Assembly: GCA_024638325.1 (NCBI GenBank)
Contig: JAHEKM010000007.1
Location: forward strand, 1-47,055
DNA from: Gemmatimonadota bacterium
Lineage (GTDB): Bacteria; Gemmatimonadota; Gemmatimonadetes; Longimicrobiales; Gaopeijiaceae
Length of the DNA: 47,055 nucleotides
Direction of reading: 5' to 3'
Shown: positions 7,712-16,548 of the stretch, piece by piece
Layout: each line of letters begins with the position of its first letter
Numbering within the stretch: the stretch's first letter is position 1
Program-made: the position numbers and the translations under genes
Notes under the pieces: model-generated
What the model was told of the DNA's origin: nothing
Databases searched by the model: none
Seen by the model: only the letters and a program-made list of their open reading frames with translations

Positions 7712-9553
7712 GTGACAACGCTCATCCACGCCAAGAACGACATCCAGGTCCCGCGCTCCACGCTGGTCGACCTCTTCTTCGATGCGGTAGAGCGCCACCG
7801 CGGACTCGTCGCGCTCCAAGGCATGCTCACCGAGACCACGCTGTCGGACATCCTCTACGAGGACGTGCTGGTGGTGGTCAAGCAGGTCGTCGCGGCGCTC
7901 GAAGGGCGCGGCATCCTGCGCGGTGAGCGGGTCGCCATCATGTCGGAGAACCGACCGGAGTGGGCCCTGGCCGACTACGGCTGCCTCTGCGCGGGCGTAC
8001 TCGACGTGCCGATCTATGCCACGTTGACGCCGGCGCAGGTGGCCTACCTCCTCCGGGACTCGGGAGCCCGATTGGTCTTCGTGTCGACCGGTGAGCAGAT
8101 GGAGAAGGCCCTGGAGGCGATCGCGGAGTCCGGGGTGGGGATCGAGGTGGTGGTGTTCGACCCGCCGCCGACGCTGCCAAAGGGGGTGGTGTCGTGGCAG
8201 GCCTTCCTCGACTCCGGGAAGGCACGTGCCGACGCCTGGAGCGACGACGACTTCCGGCAGGCCGCGTCCCGCGCACAGCCCGACGACGTCGCCACGCTCC
8301 TGTACACGTCGGGCACGACAGGTGACCCCAAGGGGGTCATGCTCACGCACAACAACGTGGCCTCCAACGTCCGCGCCTCGGCCATCGCCTTCGACATCTC
8401 TGCGGAGGACAACACGGTCAGCTTCCTGCCGCTGTCGCACATCCTGCAGAGGATGGTCGACTACTTGTTCTTCTGGCTGGGGTGCACCATCGCGTATCCC
8501 CGCTCCATCAAGACGCTCATCGACGATCTCAAAGTCATCCGGCCGACGATCGTCGTCTCGGTGCCCAGGATCTACGAGAAGATCTACAACGGCGTCATGA
8601 ACGCGCACGGGCTCAAGAAGGTGCTCATCGGTTGGGCGGTGCGCGTCGCGGATCAGGCCGCCGAGTTGCGACTGGCCGGCAAGGAGCCCCGCGGTCTGCT
8701 CGGGCTCCAGTACGCCATTGCCGACAAGCTCGTGTTCTCGAAGGTGAAGCGAGCGGTGGGAGGGCGACTGCGGTTCTTCGTAAGCGGTGGCGGGCCGCTC
8801 GCTCCGGCCCTGAACCGATTCTTCTACTCCATTGGGCTCACGATTCTCGAAGGATACGGGCTCACCGAGACCAGCCCGGTGACGAACGTGAACACCATGG
8901 ACGACTTCCGCATCGGCACGGTGGGGAAGCCGGTGCCCTCGACCGAGATCCGAATCGCCGACGACGGCGAGATCCTCGTCCGTGGCCCTCAGGTCATGAA
9001 AGGCTACTACAACAACCCGGACGCGACGGCTGCGTGCATCGACGCCGAGGGCTGGTTCGCGACCGGCGACATCGGCGAGCTCGACGCCGAAGCTTTCCTC
9101 ACCATCACCGACCGAAAGAAGGACCTCATCGTCACGGCTGGGGGCAAGAACGTGGCGCCCCAGCCCATAGAAAATCTCCTCAAGACGCACCCCCTCGTGG
9201 AGCAGGCGATCATGATCGGCGACCGCCGCCGCTACTGCGTCATGCTGGTGGTGCCGGCGTTCGACCCCCTCGAGACCTGGGCCCGTGGTGCTGGGATCCA
9301 GTGGACGAGTCGCGAGGAGCTGGTGGCAGACTCCCGTGTCGTGGACCACGTCCAAAACGAAGCCATGGGGATGCTCGGCCATCTGGCCTCATTCGAGACG
9401 CCCAAGAAGTTCGCGCTGTTGCCCGAGGAGCTGACCGAGGAGAACGGCTTCCTCACACCCAGTCTGAAGGTGAAGCGCCGCGTGGTCGATGAGCGGTTCG
9501 CCGACCTCATCGACTCGCTGTATGCCGAACCGGCTGCGGAAACCACGTATTGA
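7712..9553 (+). CDS. Long-chain fatty-acid--CoA ligase (AMP-binding, FadD15-type)
   Basis: LLYTSGTTGDPKGVMLTHNNV, LPLSHILQRMVDYLFF, ILEGYGLTETSPV, ITDRKKDLIVTAGGKNVAPQPIEN; start GTG 7712 inside the longer ORF. Confidence 0.95.
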   Translation: MTTLIHAKNDIQVPRSTLVDLFFDAVERHRGLVALQGMLTETTLSDILYEDVLVVVKQVVAALEGRGILRGERVAIMSENRPEWALADYGCLCAGVLDVPIYATLTPAQVAYLLRDSGARLVFVSTGEQMEKALEAIAESGVGIEVVVFDPPPTLPKGVVSWQAFLDSGKARADAWSDDDFRQAASRAQPDDVATLLYTSGTTGDPKGVMLTHNNVASNVRASAIAFDISAEDNTVSFLPLSHILQRMVDYLFFWLGCTIAYPRSIKTLIDDLKVIRPTIVVSVPRIYEKIYNGVMNAHGLKKVLIGWAVRVADQAAELRLAGKEPRGLLGLQYAIADKLVFSKVKRAVGGRLRFFVSGGGPLAPALNRFFYSIGLTILEGYGLTETSPVTNVNTMDDFRIGTVGKPVPSTEIRIADDGEILVRGPQVMKGYYNNPDATAACIDAEGWFATGDIGELDAEAFLTITDRKKDLIVTAGGKNVAPQPIENLLKTHPLVEQAIMIGDRRRYCVMLVVPAFDPLETWARGAGIQWTSREELVADSRVVDHVQNEAMGMLGHLASFETPKKFALLPEELTEENGFLTPSLKVKRRVVDERFADLIDSLYAEPAAETTY

Positions 9554-9888
9554 GCGCCGATCCCTCTGCCGCGGTGGTCGCGTTGCTCAGCACGGCGCCG
9601 AGCCGCGACGTCGCCGATCGCATCGCCGGCCCTCTGGTCGAGGAGCGCCTCGCCGCTTGTGTGAACGTGATCGAGGGAGTCACCTCGATCTATCGTTGGC
9701 AGGGAGCGATCGCCCGCGAGGCGGAAGTACTCATGGTGATCAAGAGCACGCTGACCCGCATCGAGGAACTACGCGAACGGCTGGTGGAGCTCCACCCCTA
9801 TGAGGTGCCCGAGGTGCTGGTGCTGGACGTGCGGGACGGCCACGTGCCCTACTTGGACTGGGTCCGCGCGGAAGTAGGCGGCGCATGA
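9550..9888 (+). CDS. cutA: CutA1 family divalent-cation tolerance protein
   Basis: VVALLSTAPSRDVADRIAGPLVEERLAACVNVIEGVTSIYRWQGAIAREAEVLMVIKSTLTRIEELRERLVELHPYEVPEVL; TTG start overlapping upstream stop. Confidence 0.95.
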   Translation: MSADPSAAVVALLSTAPSRDVADRIAGPLVEERLAACVNVIEGVTSIYRWQGAIAREAEVLMVIKSTLTRIEELRERLVELHPYEVPEVLVLDVRDGHVPYLDWVRAEVGGA

Positions 9889-10835
9889 TGGCCAGGAAGC
9901 GAAAACGAAAGAAGAAGGCGCAGGCGGAGTCCTTGCAGGTCGACCTGTTGGAGGACGCCCAGGGGTCCGCGCCCGAGTCCGTCCCGGTCGACCCCGCCGA
10001 GAGCCAGGAGCCCCCGCGGCCTGCCACTCCGAAGGAGGGCGCCCCGGACGCGAGCGGATCGGGCGACCGTTGGGCGAAGGCGGTCGGCCAGGTCAAGCCC
10101 GCCCGCCCCGCGGGCGCGACCGAGAAGCAAGCTGACGCGGCGGAAGCAACGCCCGCCGACAGGGAACACAGGGCCGACTCGGGCTCGTCGGCGCACGACC
10201 ACGGGGCGGTCCCCGTGCGTCCGGCTGGCGAGCCCCTCGCCCGAGCCCGCGACCTCGTTCAGCGAGGGCGCGTCCAGGAAGCCATCGAGCTCTACCTGGG
10301 CATCCTGACCGTCAATCCGTCGAACCTCAAGGCACACAACAACCTCGGTGTTCTCCTCGACGAGCTGAAGCAGTTCGAAGCCGCGTTGGAGCACTTCGAG
10401 GCCGCCGAGCGGCTGGCTCCGGAGAACGTCGAGGTGCTCGTGAACTACGCCTCCACGCTCACGTCACTCGCCCGTTACGAGCAGGCGGAGGAGCTGCTGG
10501 GGCGGGCGCAGCGGCTCGCAGGCGAGGATGTGCGGGCCCGACTGGGCATCGGCATCCTCCACTTTCGGCGCGGCCTCTACGGCCAGGCCGAGGTCGAGTT
10601 GCGCTGGGTTCTGGGCATCGATGACGAGAACGGGAGCGCGCACTACTACCGTGGTGAGGCGCTCAACCGACTCGGGCGGTTCGACGAGGCCGCGGCCGAG
10701 CTCACGAGAGCCGTCGAGCTCATTCCAGACGACCCGCGCCCCTACTACACACTAGGGCACCTCTACGACCGGCAGAACCGCTTGGAGGATGCCGCGGAGA
10801 TGTATCGGCGGGCTCGTCAGCTCCAATCCCGATGA
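9885..10835 (+). CDS. TPR-repeat protein with basic N-terminus
   Basis: MMARKRKRKKKAQAES...; successive TPRs (NPSNLKAHNNLGVLLDELKQFEAALEHFEAAERLAPENVEVLVNYAS...). ATG overlaps cutA stop. Confidence 0.9.
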   Translation: MMARKRKRKKKAQAESLQVDLLEDAQGSAPESVPVDPAESQEPPRPATPKEGAPDASGSGDRWAKAVGQVKPARPAGATEKQADAAEATPADREHRADSGSSAHDHGAVPVRPAGEPLARARDLVQRGRVQEAIELYLGILTVNPSNLKAHNNLGVLLDELKQFEAALEHFEAAERLAPENVEVLVNYASTLTSLARYEQAEELLGRAQRLAGEDVRARLGIGILHFRRGLYGQAEVELRWVLGIDDENGSAHYYRGEALNRLGRFDEAAAELTRAVELIPDDPRPYYTLGHLYDRQNRLEDAAEMYRRARQLQSR

Positions 10836-11329
10836 TCAGGATCGAGGTGGCCGACCTGACGACGTTCGCCGTGCAGGGCATTGTGCGACCGGTCAGCTCC
10901 GACTTGGCGCCGGCCAACGCGCGCGCGCGCGACCTGGTCGCGGCCGCGGGCACCGATCTGGAGGAACGCCTCGAGCGCATCGGTATGCTGCCGGTCGGCG
11001 GAGCGGTGCTGACTCCTGCCGGCTCGCTCGTCGCCGAGTACCTCATTCACGTCGTGGTGATGTCGGACGACGAGCCGCAGTCGTCCTACTCCATCCAGCG
11101 CGCGCTGAGAAACGGACTGCGCCGTGCGTCGGATTGGGGCCTCGAATCGCTCGCCGTGCCGCCGCTCGGGCTTGGGGCGGGCAGCATGGACACGGACGCG
11201 CCGGCGAGGGTGCTCGTCGAGGTCCTGCTGAACCACGTCGACGAAGACGTCCCGCCGAGCGAGCTGACGATCGTCGTGGCGTCCGACTTCGAACGGGAGC
11301 TCTTCAATCGACTCCTGGAGGGTCGCTAG
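10832..11329 (+). CDS. Macro-domain-like protein (degenerate ADP-ribose binding motif)
   Basis: MIRIEVADLTTFAVQGIVRPVSSD...IGMLPVGGAVLTPAGSLVAEYLIHVVVM...SLAVPPLGLGAGSMDTDAPARVLVEVL. Confidence 0.72.
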   Translation: MIRIEVADLTTFAVQGIVRPVSSDLAPANARARDLVAAAGTDLEERLERIGMLPVGGAVLTPAGSLVAEYLIHVVVMSDDEPQSSYSIQRALRNGLRRASDWGLESLAVPPLGLGAGSMDTDAPARVLVEVLLNHVDEDVPPSELTIVVASDFERELFNRLLEGR

Positions 11330-11369
11330 CGAACACGAGCCTGGTCATCCTCGGTCGAGTTGGACCATC

Positions 11370-12989
11370 TTGATGAGGACTCCCGGGACTCGGACTCCCA
11401 GAAGACGGACTCCTAAGGGGGGAGGATGGATGCGTAAACGAGCGCTTGCGGTCACCATCGTGCTCGTGTGGCTCGGCATGGTGGGGTGGCAGGTACGCCG
11501 CGAGTACTTCCAGCCCGAGCTCACCCGTTTGGCCGAGGCCGCCCTGGGGCTCGCCCCTGGCGTGAGCTTCTACACGCTGACCATGGGGGACAGAACCGTC
11601 GGTCAGGCCACGTCCCGTCTCGATACGCTCCCCGACGGGTTCCGGCTCGAGGACGTCATGAATCTCGAGCTGCCGGCGCTGGGCCAGACCGGCGTGGCCG
11701 TCGCTCGAACCAGCGTGAAGCTCAGCCCCTCGCTCGTCATGGAGGCCTTCGATTTCACCCTCGACAGCGAGGTCGGGCGCTTCGAGGCTTCGGGCACGCT
11801 GGGCCCGGATACCACGCTACACGTGTCCATCCGCTCCGCCGGCAGCGAGCAGAACGTGAGCTTCCGGCTCCCGCAGCCGCCGGTCATGTCGAACGTGGTG
11901 CCCATCCGCATCGCGATGGGCGGTGCGCTAGAGGTCGGTGAGACCATCCGGCTTCCCGTGTTCGACCCCACGAGTCTGAGCACGCGAACGGTCGAGGTGG
12001 AGGTCATCGAGCACGACACGCTGGTCGTGACCGACTCCGTGATGCTCAATCAGGAGACCGGTCGATGGCAGGTCGCACACGTGGACTCCGTTCCGGCGTG
12101 GCGGATCGCCGAGGTGTTCGGAGGCGTGCGGGTGGAGAGCTGGGTCGACGCGGACGGACGCATCCTGCGCTCGTCGAGTCCGCTCGGTTTCGCGATGGAA
12201 CGAACAGAGTACGAGCTCGCCCGTCAGGCGCAGGAGGACGCTCGGCTCGTCGACACGTCGCCCATCGACGATGACGTGATTCTGTCGACGGCCGTTCAGA
12301 GCAATGTCGACTTCGCCGATGTCGAGCAGCACGACGAGCTGCGCTTCCGGCTGACGGGCGTCGACCTGTCGGGCTTCCAGCTCGACGGCGGACGCCAGAC
12401 GCTCAGGGGCGATACGCTCACCATCCGGCGCGAGAACTGGGACCAGATCGATCCTGACTACTCGCTGCCGTACAGCTTCATGGACCTACGGGAAGCGCTG
12501 GAGCCCGAACCGCTGATCCAGAGCGACGACGCTCGCATCCGGGATCAGGCGCGATCCATCACGGTGGCACGCGCATCGTGGCGACAGGACCCCAAGGAAG
12601 TCGCACGTCAGCTGAACCGATCTGTATACAACATGCTCGAGAAGAGCATCACGTTCTCGGTGCCGAATGCGGTGCAGGTGCTCGAGACGCGCCGAGGGGA
12701 CTGCAACGAGCACACGGTCCTCTTCGTGGCGATGGCGCGTTCACTGGGCCTGCCGGCGCGCACCGCCGTGGGGCTCGTCTACGTGAACGGGGCGTTCTTC
12801 TACCACGCCTGGCCCGAGGTCTGGTTGGGAGAGTGGGTCGCGGTGGACCCGACCTTCGGTCAGATCCCCGCGGACGCATCGCACATTCGCTTCGTCATCG
12901 GTGGCTTGGCGCAGCAGGTGGAGATCGTGCGGCTCATCGGCAACCTCGACATCGAGGTCCTCGACTTGCCCGGGAGGGAGGCGGAATGA
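11370..12989 (+). CDS. Membrane-anchored transglutaminase-like protein
   Basis: N-terminal TM (KRALAVTIVLVWLGMVGWQV); C-terminal RRGDCNEHTVLFVAMARSLGLPARTAVGLVYVNGAFFYHAWPEVWLGEWVAVDPTFGQ (Cys-His-Asp triad). Start may be 11430. Confidence 0.9.
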   Translation: MMRTPGTRTPRRRTPKGGGWMRKRALAVTIVLVWLGMVGWQVRREYFQPELTRLAEAALGLAPGVSFYTLTMGDRTVGQATSRLDTLPDGFRLEDVMNLELPALGQTGVAVARTSVKLSPSLVMEAFDFTLDSEVGRFEASGTLGPDTTLHVSIRSAGSEQNVSFRLPQPPVMSNVVPIRIAMGGALEVGETIRLPVFDPTSLSTRTVEVEVIEHDTLVVTDSVMLNQETGRWQVAHVDSVPAWRIAEVFGGVRVESWVDADGRILRSSSPLGFAMERTEYELARQAQEDARLVDTSPIDDDVILSTAVQSNVDFADVEQHDELRFRLTGVDLSGFQLDGGRQTLRGDTLTIRRENWDQIDPDYSLPYSFMDLREALEPEPLIQSDDARIRDQARSITVARASWRQDPKEVARQLNRSVYNMLEKSITFSVPNAVQVLETRRGDCNEHTVLFVAMARSLGLPARTAVGLVYVNGAFFYHAWPEVWLGEWVAVDPTFGQIPADASHIRFVIGGLAQQVEIVRLIGNLDIEVLDLPGREAE

Positions 12990-13825
12990 ACGAAGGTCAG
13001 TCCGACACCGCGGTACTCACGCCAAGTGACGGCTCCGGGAGTGCCGGTTCGGAGATCCTCGAGCTCCGCGGGGTGGTGAAGCGCTACGGGAAGTTCACGG
13101 CGGTGAAGGGGGTCGACCTCGCGGTGCATCGTGGTGAGATCTTCGGCTTCCTGGGACCGAACGGCGCGGGGAAGACCACCACCATTCGCATGGTCGCGGG
13201 CGTGCTCAAGCCGACCGCGGGTGAGGTGCTGGTCGGGGGCGAGAGCTTGGCGGACAACCCGGAGGCCGCGAAGGCCCGCATCGGCTACATCCCGGACCGA
13301 CCTTATCTGTACGAGAAGCTCTCGGGCGGTGAGTTCCTCCGCTTCGTGGCAGGGTTGTGGGGGCGCGAAGGCGACGTCGTCGAGGCCCGCATGGATCGCC
13401 TTCTGACGCTCTTCCAGCTCGCACCCTGGAAGGACGAGCTCATCGAGAGCTATTCGCACGGGATGCGCCAGAAGCTGCTCATCAGCTCGGCGCTCATCCA
13501 TCAGCCGGAGCTCATCGTGGTCGATGAGCCCATGGTGGGCCTCGACCCGCGCTCGGCTCGTCTGCTCAAGGATCTCTTCCGCACCTTCGTCGCGAACGGA
13601 GGGACGGTCTTCCTGTCGACGCATACGCTCGAGGTGGCCGAGGTGCTCTGCGACCGCATCGCGATCCTGAGCGAAGGGGACATCATCGCGCTCGGCACCA
13701 TGGACGAGCTGCGCGCTCAGGCTCACGCGGGCGGAGCGCACCTCGAGGAGATCTTCCTCAAGGTGACCGGAGGCGACGCCATCGCCGACGTCATCGCCGG
13801 CCTACGCGACGCGATCGCCAAGTGA
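12986..13825 (+). CDS. ABC transporter ATP-binding protein
   Basis: Walker A FGFLGPNGAGKTTTIRMVAG, signature ESYSHGMRQKLLISSALIHQPELIVVDEPMVGLDP; ATG 12986 overlaps the upstream stop. Confidence 0.96.
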   Translation: MNEGQSDTAVLTPSDGSGSAGSEILELRGVVKRYGKFTAVKGVDLAVHRGEIFGFLGPNGAGKTTTIRMVAGVLKPTAGEVLVGGESLADNPEAAKARIGYIPDRPYLYEKLSGGEFLRFVAGLWGREGDVVEARMDRLLTLFQLAPWKDELIESYSHGMRQKLLISSALIHQPELIVVDEPMVGLDPRSARLLKDLFRTFVANGGTVFLSTHTLEVAEVLCDRIAILSEGDIIALGTMDELRAQAHAGGAHLEEIFLKVTGGDAIADVIAGLRDAIAK

Positions 13826-15522
13826 ACGGAGTCACCGCGAAGCGGCCCGGACTGTTCTGGCTGCTGGGCCCCAAGCTCCGCACCAAGATCAACCGGGCGC
13901 GGACCGACGAGGGGCGCGTCTTCAAGACGTTCCTGCTCGGCTTCATCGGGTTCTTCTTCTGGTCCCTGATCTTCGCGGTAATCTTCCGGATGCTGATCTA
14001 CTTCCGGGGCACGCAGGGCATCGGGGATCTGCTCTCGAGTAAGTTGCTCGGCCTGGCGTTCGTGACCTTCCTGATGATTCTGGTCCTGTCGAACGTCATC
14101 ACCGCGCTCTCGACGTTCTTTCTGTCGGAGGACCTGGAGTTGGTGGTCGCCGCCCCCGTCGAGGCTGAGACGGTCTACGGCGCGCGGCTGTTCGAGACCA
14201 TCGTCGACTCGTCCTGGATGGTTGCATTGCTCGCGGTCCCGCTGCTCGCTGCGTACGGAGTCGTCTACGCCGCGGACCCCTGGTACTACCTGCTGGCCGT
14301 CGGGACGCTCATCCCTTTCCTGGTCATTCCCGCGGTGCTGGGCACGGCCGCCACGCTGATCCTGGTCAACATCTTCCCGGCGCGCCGGACCCGGGACCTT
14401 CTCGCGCTGATCGGCTTGTTCGCCGCCGCCGGCGTGGTCGCACTCTTCCGCTTCCTTCGGCCCGAGCGGCTCATGCGCCCGGAGGAATTCCGCGACCTGG
14501 TCGACTTCATGGCGGTGCTACGCACGCCGACGTCTCCGTGGCTGCCCAGCCAATGGGCCGCCGACGCCCTGATGTCGTACCTCGGGGGCTTCTTCCAGTG
14601 GTTTCCCTTCGCCTTCCTCTGGGCGACGGCGGGCGCGAGCGTCGTGCTCGGCGCTTGGCTCCACAGGAGGTACTACGAGGCGGGCTTCAGCCGGGCGCAG
14701 GAAGGTGCGGAACGGAAGGCAGGCCGCGAGCGCTCGACGGTCGTCGAAGCGCTGTTCCGAGGTGCCCAGCCGAGCACGCGCAGCCTGGTGGCCAAGGAGA
14801 TTCGCGTCTTCTTCAGAGACACCACGCAGTGGTCCCAGCTGATCCTTCTGGGTGTGCTCGTGGCGGTCTATGTGTACAACATCACGGTGCTCCCACTCTA
14901 TACGGGTGAGCAGGTGAGCTTCCTGCTCATCAACGTGGTCTCGTTCCTGAACCTCGGGCTCGCGGGCTTCGTCGTAGCCGCCATCGCCGCTCGCTTCGTC
15001 TTCCCTGCCATGTCGATCGAGGGTCGCATGATGTGGCTGCTCAAGTCGTCGCCCTTGGACGTGCGGGAGCTCTTCTGGTCGAAGTACTGGGTGGGGACCG
15101 TGCCGCTCCTGGCGATCGCGATTCCGCTCATCGTCATCACGAACATCGTGCTGGAAGCGTCGACCTTCATACTGATCCTCACCTCGCTGACGATGATCGG
15201 CGTGACGTTCGCGCTCACGGCGCTCGCGCTGGGCTTCGGCGCGCTGTACCCGAACTACGAGACGGAGAACGTCGCCGAGATTCCCACGTCCTTCGGCGGA
15301 CTCCTCTTCATGATGTGCGCGATCAGTTACTTGGCGGGCGTCATCATCCTAGAGGGCTGGCCGGTCTTTCTCTATCTGAACTCCAGGCTCGCCAGCGAGC
15401 AGGCGACCGTGAGCGTCATGCCGGTCGTGCTGGGCGTGTCGGGCGCGAGCGCGATCACCCTTCTGGCCATTTGGGCACCGCTCAAGGCAGGCGTGGCCAG
15501 GGTTCGATCGACCGAGCTGTAG
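13822..15522 (+). CDS. Putative ABC-2 type exporter permease (566 aa, multi-TM)
   Basis: GTG start overlapping ATPase stop; many TM helices (LLGFIGFFFWSLIFAVIFRMLIY, FLMILVLSNVITALSTFFLSEDLELVVAAPV...). Confidence 0.88.
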   Translation: MNGVTAKRPGLFWLLGPKLRTKINRARTDEGRVFKTFLLGFIGFFFWSLIFAVIFRMLIYFRGTQGIGDLLSSKLLGLAFVTFLMILVLSNVITALSTFFLSEDLELVVAAPVEAETVYGARLFETIVDSSWMVALLAVPLLAAYGVVYAADPWYYLLAVGTLIPFLVIPAVLGTAATLILVNIFPARRTRDLLALIGLFAAAGVVALFRFLRPERLMRPEEFRDLVDFMAVLRTPTSPWLPSQWAADALMSYLGGFFQWFPFAFLWATAGASVVLGAWLHRRYYEAGFSRAQEGAERKAGRERSTVVEALFRGAQPSTRSLVAKEIRVFFRDTTQWSQLILLGVLVAVYVYNITVLPLYTGEQVSFLLINVVSFLNLGLAGFVVAAIAARFVFPAMSIEGRMMWLLKSSPLDVRELFWSKYWVGTVPLLAIAIPLIVITNIVLEASTFILILTSLTMIGVTFALTALALGFGALYPNYETENVAEIPTSFGGLLFMMCAISYLAGVIILEGWPVFLYLNSRLASEQATVSVMPVVLGVSGASAITLLAIWAPLKAGVARVRSTEL

Positions 15523-15532
15523 CGAGCGGCTC

Positions 15533-16003
15533 ATGATCGACGCGATCAAGAAGTTCTTCGGCTCGTCGATGAGTCCTCCCGACGATCCCGAGGCGGCCAA
15601 GGAGGGCAAGGACCTGCGCCTGGCCGCGTGTGCGCTTCTGCTGGAGATCGCTCACGCCGACACCGAGTTCACGGACGACGAGCGGCAGCACCTGGAGTCG
15701 GCCATTCGCCGACAGTTCGGCGTCGACGGGGCCGAGGCGGAGCGCCTGCTCGAGCTCGCCGAGGCAGAGCGCACCCAGGCGGTCGATCTCTGGCAGTTCA
15801 CGAAGCTGATTGCCGACAACTACTCGACCGGCCAGAAGATGGTGCTCGCGGAGATCATGTGGGGCCTGGTGTACGCCGACGGCGAGCTCGCCACCAAGGA
15901 GGACTACCTCATGCGCAAGATCTTCAACCTCCTGAAGCTGGAGGCCGGGTACCTCTCCGAGGCGAAGCGGCGCATGGAGGAGGCGAAGCGCGGCGTCGAC
16001 TGA
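15533..16003 (+). CDS. TerB family tellurite-resistance-like protein
   Basis: AACALLLEIAHADTEFTDDERQHLESAIRRQFG...LAEIMWGLVYADGELATKEDYLMRKI; duplicated HAD..F..DE pattern of TerB domains. Confidence 0.88.
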   Translation: MIDAIKKFFGSSMSPPDDPEAAKEGKDLRLAACALLLEIAHADTEFTDDERQHLESAIRRQFGVDGAEAERLLELAEAERTQAVDLWQFTKLIADNYSTGQKMVLAEIMWGLVYADGELATKEDYLMRKIFNLLKLEAGYLSEAKRRMEEAKRGVD

Positions 16004-16103
16004 GCCGTGCCCCGGTCGACCGCCTCGCCAGCCCGGGGGTGACACCACCGCCGTGCTCGGGCATATTTGGGCTCCACAGACCCGACCTCAAACAGCGACG
16101 ACC

Positions 16104-16256
16104 ATGGGCGACCTCGTTCCGGGCGGCTTCATCTTCACCCACATGATCTTCTGGACGGTGGTGGGCCTCGTCGCGGTCGGCACCAACGCAGTCGCGATCA
16201 TTCTGTCGATCGGTCTGGGCCTGCTCGTCGTGGAGACCGCCGCCCAGCAGAAATGA
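16104..16256 (+). CDS. Small hydrophobic membrane protein (50 aa)
   Basis: MGDLVPGGFIFTHMIFWTVVGLVAVGTNAVAIILSIGLGLLVVETAAQQK; stop overlaps next ATG. Confidence 0.55.
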   Translation: MGDLVPGGFIFTHMIFWTVVGLVAVGTNAVAIILSIGLGLLVVETAAQQK

Positions 16257-16522
16257 CCGCGGGGCTGGTTCCGCTCGCGATCGTCGCCGTCATCGGACTG
16301 GCGCTGGGCCTCTGGTTGGGCCTACCCGGGCGTGATCGCCCGAGCATCGACGACATCGATCGCGCCCTGGACAAGGGTGGCGCGGCGGCCCGACGTCGGC
16401 GGGGAAAGCGCTCGATCAACCCGTTCGCCTGGATGCAGCGCAAGGCGGACGCGCGGCCCTCCCGCAGCAGACCTTCAGGACGCAAGGGCTTCAAGCTCGA
16501 GTCACCGGACGAACGCGACTAG
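16253..16522 (+). CDS. Small single-TM protein with basic C-terminal tail
   Basis: MTAGLVPLAIVAVIGLALGLWLGLPGRDRPSIDDIDRALDKGGAAARRRRGKRSINPFAWMQRKADARPS...; ATGA overlap with upstream small ORF. Confidence 0.55.
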   Translation: MTAGLVPLAIVAVIGLALGLWLGLPGRDRPSIDDIDRALDKGGAAARRRRGKRSINPFAWMQRKADARPSRSRPSGRKGFKLESPDERD

Positions 16523-16548
16523 AGGAGCTCCTCGACCGGAGTGGGGCG

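Noticed and set aside
7691-9382. 563-aa minus-strand ORF
   Set aside because: Antisense to a clear AMP-binding acyl-CoA ligase; His/Asp/Arg-rich low-complexity translation typical of an antisense GC frame.
10919-10930. Short GC dinucleotide run (GCGCGCGC) in the macro-domain gene
   Set aside because: Within coding sequence and explained by Ala-Arg codons in high-GC DNA.
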